NCBI GenBank assembly: GCA_035276085.1
Contig: DATELY010000076.1
Location: 1-35,366 of the forward strand
DNA: 35,366 nt
Direction: 5' to 3'
DNA from: DATELY01 sp035276085
Lineage (GTDB): Bacteria; Pseudomonadota; Gammaproteobacteria; Steroidobacterales; Steroidobacteraceae
The position numbers and the translations under genes are program-made. Below, piece after piece: positions 31,552-35,366 of the stretch. Below the pieces are notes generated by a model. It had not been told where the DNA came from and ran no database searches. It worked only from the letters and a program-made list of their open reading frames with translations. How positions within the stretch are numbered: the first letter of the stretch is position 1; each line of letters starts with the position of its first letter.

Positions 31552-33168
31552 ATGAAGGAATACACCGCGCACTTGGACACCTTCGCCCGGGACCGGCTCC
31601 CGCCGCGGGAGCTTTGGCCCGAATTCCGCTTCGATCTCCCCGAGCTGCAGTACCCGGACCGGATCAATTGCGGCCGCGTCCTCCTGGATGAGGCGATCGC
31701 GAGCGGGCATGGCCAGCGCACGGCGCTGTTCAGCAGCACGGTCAGCTGGACGTACGATGAGCTCGCAGCACAGACGAACCGCATAGCCAACGTGCTAGTC
31801 AACCAGTTGGCAGTGGCCCCGGGCAATCGCGTTCTGCTGCGCGCACCGAACACGCCCATGCTGGTCGCTGCCTGGCTGGCAGTGATGAAGGTGGGCGGGA
31901 TTGCGGTGACGACGATGCCGATGCTACGCGCCAAGGAGTTGAGCGTGATTGCGCAGCGCGCGGCAATCCAGCATGCACTATGCGATGCGCGCCTCGCGGA
32001 TGAGTTGACTCAGGCTGCTGCCGACACTCAGCAGCTGAAAAAAGTTGTCTGCTGGGGAAATGGTGAGCTCGAGTCGATGATGCAACGTGAGCGGGACGTC
32101 TTTGCAGCGGTAGATACGGCAAGAGACGACGTGTGTCTGCTCGCCTTCACGTCAGGTACGACGGGCAATCCCAAAGCCACCATGCATTTCCATCGCGACG
32201 TGCTTGCGATGGCAGACACGGTCGGCCGGCACCTGGTGCAAACGAGCCCGGACGATATCTACGTGGGCAGCCCTCCGATCGGTTTTACGTTCGGGCTCGG
32301 CGCACTGCTGGTATTTCCATTGCGATTCCGCGCGGCGTCCGCTCTCGTTGCGCACCCCGCGCCGGAAGCGTTGCTGCAAGCTGTGCAACAGTTTCGCGCA
32401 ACGTGCATTTTCACCGCGCCGACGATGTATCGACAGCTCATTGCGCTGGCGCCGCGCTACGACCTTTCCAGCTTGCGCCGCTGCGTCTCTGCCGGAGAGC
32501 CATTACCCAAAGCCACGTGGCAGGCGTGGCATGAAGCGACAGGCCTGCGCATCATCGATGGCATTGGCGGGACGGAGATGATTCACATCTTCATCGGCAG
32601 CGCCGGCGGTGAGATCCGTCCTGGCGCGACCGGCAAGCCGCTGCCCGGATATCACGCCTGTGTAGTCGACGCCGACGGCAATCCCCTGCCGCGCGGTGTC
32701 AGCGGCCGTCTGGCGGTGAAGGGCCCGACCGGCTGCCGGTATCTGGATGATGCACGACAGCGCGAGTACGTCCTGAATGGATGGAACGTAACCGGCGACC
32801 TCTATCACGTCGATGAGGACGGTTACTTCTGGTTTGAGGCGCGCGCGGACGACATGATCGTCTCGTCCGGCTACAACATCGCCGGTCCGGAAGTGGAAGC
32901 GGCACTGGCGGCACATCCGGCAGTGAGCGAGTGCGGCGTCATCGGTGCGCCCGATCCCGAGCGCGGGCAGATTGTGAAAGCGTTCGTGGTGGTGAACCCG
33001 GGATTCAGCGGCAATGCCGCGCTCGCACGCGAGCTGCAGGATTTCGTCAAGAGCACTATCGCTCCGTACAAATATCCGCGGGCAATCGTCTTCATGCCTG
33101 CGCTACCGAAGACTCCCAGCGGCAAGCTCCAGCGTCATGTACTGCGCGAGGGGAATCAACCCGCATAA
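31552..33168 (+). CDS. Benzoate/2-aminobenzoate-CoA ligase family protein
   Basis: The 538-residue AMP-forming ligase starts at the ATG at 31552 with AGGACAC upstream. Adenylate-forming motifs are in order: FTSGTTGNPKATMHFHRD (A3 P-loop), IGGTEMIHIFIG (A5), NGWNVTGDLYHVDEDGYFWF (A7), ARADDMIVSSGYNIAGPEVE (A8) and the catalytic Lys in PKTPSGKLQRHVLR (A10). The MHFHRD and GTEM.H.F wording is that of benzoate-CoA and 2-aminobenzoate-CoA ligases. It would activate an aromatic acid with ATP and CoA in the cytoplasm, feeding the monooxygenase/reductase encoded on the other strand. The exact acid is not proven by sequence; 2-aminobenzoate is the best guess from context. Confidence 0.88.
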   Translation: MKEYTAHLDTFARDRLPPRELWPEFRFDLPELQYPDRINCGRVLLDEAIASGHGQRTALFSSTVSWTYDELAAQTNRIANVLVNQLAVAPGNRVLLRAPNTPMLVAAWLAVMKVGGIAVTTMPMLRAKELSVIAQRAAIQHALCDARLADELTQAAADTQQLKKVVCWGNGELESMMQRERDVFAAVDTARDDVCLLAFTSGTTGNPKATMHFHRDVLAMADTVGRHLVQTSPDDIYVGSPPIGFTFGLGALLVFPLRFRAASALVAHPAPEALLQAVQQFRATCIFTAPTMYRQLIALAPRYDLSSLRRCVSAGEPLPKATWQAWHEATGLRIIDGIGGTEMIHIFIGSAGGEIRPGATGKPLPGYHACVVDADGNPLPRGVSGRLAVKGPTGCRYLDDARQREYVLNGWNVTGDLYHVDEDGYFWFEARADDMIVSSGYNIAGPEVEAALAAHPAVSECGVIGAPDPERGQIVKAFVVVNPGFSGNAALARELQDFVKSTIAPYKYPRAIVFMPALPKTPSGKLQRHVLREGNQPA

Positions 33169-33230
33169 CCTCGGCGCCGCAATCGTCATGCGCTCCTTCG
33201 ATGAGTGGCCGTCTGCAATGGTGTTGACCT

Positions 33231-33266
33231 TGCGTCTACCACCAGCCTCAAAGTAGTTTAGACGCA
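33231..33266. promoter_or_regulatory. Inverted repeat between ligase and Lrp-like gene
   Basis: TGCGTCTA (33231-33238) and TAGACGCA (33259-33266) form a perfect 8-base inverted repeat with a 20-base spacer, 63 bases after the ligase stop and about 100 before the next start. A TTGACC at 33224-33229 could be a -35 element, but no convincing -10 follows at the right distance. It may be an operator for a promoter of the downstream genes or a hairpin in the ligase mRNA. Confidence 0.35.
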
Positions 33267-33367
33267 TGGCAATCGGTTGAAGAACCTGCTGCGAAGCCCG
33301 CAAATTGTCTTGTGAGCGTCGTGATTGTTCGGAACGCTTCACGGCACCAGCAAACGAGAGGAGCACC

Positions 33368-33646
33368 ATGAGCGGAGTCAATGCCGTGGTTATGATCAAG
33401 GCCCAAACCGGTCTCATCAACGAGTTGGCAGAGCAACTCGCCGAGCTTCCGGGGGTCGCGGAGGTCTTCTCTGTGGCCGGCCAATATGACTTGGTGGCCA
33501 TCATTCGCGTTCGCGAGAACGAGGATCTCGCCGAGATCGTCAGTCATCGCATGCGCAAGCTCAATGGCATCATCGGCACCGAAACCTTGATTGCCTTTCG
33601 CGTCTACACGAAGGCAGAGCTGTCGCAAGGCCTCGACATGGACTGA
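33368..33646 (+). CDS. Stand-alone Lrp/AsnC ligand-binding (RAM) domain protein
   Basis: The 92-residue protein starts at the ATG at 33368 with GAGGAG upstream. It is just the alpha-beta sensor domain of Lrp/AsnC regulators. It contains NAVVMIKAQTGLINELAEQL, LPGVAEVFSVAGQYDLVAII and RVRENEDLAEIV, and ends with IIGTETLIAFRVYTK. The DNA-binding helix-turn-helix is missing. The usual 'G.yDl...v...d...L...v...i..l.GV..t.t.iv' pattern is intact. Such stand-alone domains form dimers and octamers and bind small ligands, and may modulate full-length Lrp proteins or nearby enzymes. Its place among aromatic-CoA genes suggests a metabolic sensor role (inference). Confidence 0.85.
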   Translation: MSGVNAVVMIKAQTGLINELAEQLAELPGVAEVFSVAGQYDLVAIIRVRENEDLAEIVSHRMRKLNGIIGTETLIAFRVYTKAELSQGLDMD

Positions 33647-33712
33647 TACAGGGTTTGTCACGCCGCGTGAGACCTCCTTTAACGACATCTGCACACTGGC
33701 CGGGTGGACCTG

Positions 33713-34126
33713 ATGACCTTTAGCACCATGGTTCAAGTGCGCTTCGCCCACGTGGATGCAGCGGCGATCGTGTTCTACCCGCGCTATTTCGAGATGTTGA
33801 ACGGCGCGGTTGAGGATTGGTTCGCCGCCTTGGGATGGGACTTCAGAACCCTGCATGTCGACCGACGCATGGCGGTACCGACCGTAAAGCTCGAATGTGA
33901 GTTCGTCGCCCCAAGCGAGCTCGGCGACATTCTCACCATTACGGTCACACCTGCGAACGTGGGGCGGTCGAGTTGCACCCTGTCCTTTGGCGTTTCGGGA
34001 AATGGGAAGGAACGTCTGCGCGCCAAGGCCATCCTGGTCTGCATGAACATCGCTACTCAAAAATCGATGCCATGGCCTGAGGATTTGCGCGCAAAGATGG
34101 TTTCATGCCCGTCAACTGCTACGTGA
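33713..34126 (+). CDS. Acyl-CoA thioesterase, 4-hydroxybenzoyl-CoA type (4HBT)
   Basis: The protein is 137 residues from the ATG at 33713; a GTG at 33704 would add 3. It is a hot-dog-fold thioesterase. The segment VRFAHVDAAAIVFYPRYFEM contains the catalytic Asp in the typical '(R/F)...(H/D).D..GIVfyp.YF' setting. Further on come VKLECEFVAPSELGDILTIT and ERLRAKAILVCMNI. It would hydrolyse an aromatic or acyl-CoA to the free acid and CoA, perhaps freeing CoA from dead-end thioesters of the neighbouring pathway. The Ala-Ala before IVF replaces the more common Pro/Ala-Gly. The gene is 66 bases downstream of the RAM-domain gene. Confidence 0.85.
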   Translation: MTFSTMVQVRFAHVDAAAIVFYPRYFEMLNGAVEDWFAALGWDFRTLHVDRRMAVPTVKLECEFVAPSELGDILTITVTPANVGRSSCTLSFGVSGNGKERLRAKAILVCMNIATQKSMPWPEDLRAKMVSCPSTAT

Positions 34127-34229
34127 AGCGCACTTTGCGTTCGCTTGACTTGGACACGCCACACCCACTTCGACCTCGCTAGGTTCCATGGAGGGGTTGC
34201 ACATTTAACCGGGTTCGCTTGCGCGCAGG

Positions 34230-34252
34230 GACAAGACGATGGCTGTCTTGTC
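34230..34252. terminator. Perfect 8-base hairpin before the flavoprotein gene
   Basis: GACAAGAC (34230-34237) and GTCTTGTC (34245-34252) are exactly complementary across a 7-base loop, followed by TTCTAG. It lies about 100 bases after the thioesterase stop and 58 bases before the next start. It could end the ligase-to-thioesterase transcript or act as an operator for the flavoprotein gene. The downstream T content is modest. Confidence 0.45.
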
Positions 34253-34310
34253 TTCTAGCCTGTTCGCCTTGGTGGCCGATCCGCCCTGAGCGCGAAAACC
34301 AGGAACGACC

Positions 34311-35366
34311 ATGACACGTTCTGCTCCGGCATTGAACGCATTTTTCTCCGAGATGGCTGCAAGACTGGGATCTGATGCCATCAATCGCTCGGAAGAAACG
34401 CTGCGGCGCTACGGAGAGAATACGCTTCCCGGTTTGGACCAACTGCCGTCGGCAGTGATATCCCCCTCGTCGACCGAAGAGGTGCAGGCGATCGTCAGAG
34501 CGGCGAATGCGCATGGCGTCTCGCTCTATCCGATCAGCACCGGCCAGAACATCGGTCTCGGCAGCCGCAGTCCCACCTCCGCCGGCCAGGTGGTCATCGA
34601 CCTGGGAAGGAAGATGAACCGGATCCTGGAGGTCAATGAAACGCTGGCCTACGCCGTCGTCGAGCCGGGCGTCAGCTACCAGGCGATGTATGACGAACTC
34701 GTCAGGCGCGGCAACAAGCTGATGCTGGATGTCACATCCGGACCACCGCAGGGCGGCATGGTCGGGAACGCGCTCGACAAGGGAGCCGGCTATTCGATCT
34801 ATTTCGATCACTTCGGTTCTTCATGCGGGATGGAAGTCGTGCTGCCCAACGGCGAAATCCTGCGCACCGGAGATGGCGCGCTCGATACGCCCGTCGTGTC
34901 GAACTGGCATACCTCGAAATATTCGTTCGGTCCGATCCTGGACGGACTGTTCACGCAATCGAACTACGGCATCGTCACGCGAATGGGCATCTGGCTGGTC
35001 CCGCGTCCGCCGGTCATCCAGTCGTTCCACTTTACTTACGACAACGATGACGATCTCGAAGAGATCATCGAACTTTGCCGTCCGCTCAAGATGTCCAACT
35101 TCGTGCCCACGCTGCTGCGCGTGGCAAACGATCTGTACGCCTGCGGATCGGAAGGCGAAAGCGAGGAATACCGCCTCACCGGCGGCCGCAAATCGATATC
35201 CGACGAAGGCCGCCGGGCGCTGCGCAAGAAGCACGGCCTGGGGTCCTGGACTGTGTCGGGAGCGTTTTACGGCGCGAACCCTGCCGCAGTCGCGCCCATG
35301 ATCGAGCGGGTGCGCCAGCACTTCGGACAATCGGGCAAGTCGCGGTACATCCCTCACGACGAGGCG
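34311..35366 (+). CDS. FAD-linked phenol oxidase, VAO/4-cresol dehydrogenase type (partial)
   Basis: The gene starts at the ATG at 34311 (AGGAA upstream) and runs off the window after 352 codons. The family (vanillyl-alcohol oxidase, 4-cresol dehydrogenase and eugenol hydroxylase flavoproteins) is normally about 520-560 residues. The FAD-binding type-4 (PCMH) domain is visible: SSTEEVQAIVRAANAHGVSL, then YPISTGQNIGLGSRSP, VVEPGVSYQAMYDELV, VTSGPPQGGMVGNALDKGAG and SNYGIVTRMGIWLVPRPP. The covalent FAD ligand and the catalytic tyrosines and arginine of the family would largely lie beyond the end. These enzymes oxidise para-substituted phenols at the benzylic carbon, often passing electrons to a cytochrome c. 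The neighbourhood fits a lignin-derived or cresol-type aromatic substrate, but which one is unknown. Confidence 0.88.
   Translation, partial: MTRSAPALNAFFSEMAARLGSDAINRSEETLRRYGENTLPGLDQLPSAVISPSSTEEVQAIVRAANAHGVSLYPISTGQNIGLGSRSPTSAGQVVIDLGRKMNRILEVNETLAYAVVEPGVSYQAMYDELVRRGNKLMLDVTSGPPQGGMVGNALDKGAGYSIYFDHFGSSCGMEVVLPNGEILRTGDGALDTPVVSNWHTSKYSFGPILDGLFTQSNYGIVTRMGIWLVPRPPVIQSFHFTYDNDDDLEEIIELCRPLKMSNFVPTLLRVANDLYACGSEGESEEYRLTGGRKSISDEGRRALRKKHGLGSWTVSGAFYGANPAAVAPMIERVRQHFGQSGKSRYIPHDEA

Overview
The window is GC-rich, densely coded chromosomal DNA of a Gram-negative proteobacterium. Lipobox lipoproteins, an OmpA-type protein, a TonB-dependent receptor end and a full-length cyclic beta-glucan synthase all point that way. 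The gene content would suit an environmental gammaproteobacterium or betaproteobacterium that degrades aromatics, but the sequence alone does not fix the genus. I saw no rRNA, tRNA, CRISPR array, transposase or phage gene.

Left part (1-14.5 kb): envelope and stress genes. It opens with the 3' end of a TonB-dependent receptor. A decayed second receptor follows, keeping only its two ends, and then a pair of inverted REP-like repeats. Next come a periplasmic PRC-barrel protein, a secreted pentapeptide-repeat protein divergent from an alpha/beta hydrolase, and an nfeD-slipin operon. After these lie two Crp/Fnr-type regulators, two DUF4398-type lipoproteins (the second with an OmpA domain), a HisKA_2/HWE-like sensor kinase, a ferritin-like protein and several small unknown proteins. 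The least familiar genes are a secreted protein of six Cys/Trp repeats, translationally coupled to a PAS protein, and a 146-residue protein built from two copies of a Tyr/Arg-rich module.

Middle (14.7-23.3 kb): one giant gene of about 2,860 codons for a cyclic beta-1,2-glucan synthase (NdvB/Cgs type). It holds the glucosyltransferase, membrane segments, a glycoamylase-like domain and a GH94 phosphorylase end.

Right part (23.6-35.4 kb): aerobic aromatic catabolism through CoA thioesters. A six-gene minus-strand operon encodes, in order of transcription, a fused flavin monooxygenase/Old-Yellow-Enzyme protein (2-aminobenzoyl-CoA monooxygenase/reductase type), an SDR dehydrogenase, a crotonase-fold protein, two acyl-CoA dehydrogenases and a RidA-family protein. 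A MarR regulator lies just upstream on the same strand. A benzoate/2-aminobenzoate-CoA ligase diverges from it, followed by a stand-alone Lrp-type sensor domain, a 4HBT-type thioesterase, and the start of a vanillyl-alcohol-oxidase/4-cresol-dehydrogenase-type flavoprotein. The simplest reading is activation of 2-aminobenzoate (anthranilate) or a related ortho-substituted benzoate to its CoA ester, combined oxygenation and reduction of the ring, loss of nitrogen, ring opening and beta-oxidation. Two proteins carry unexpected residues: the crotonase lacks both canonical catalytic glutamates, and the RidA protein lacks the usual arginine. These make the lower half of the pathway the most promising place for unassigned chemistry.
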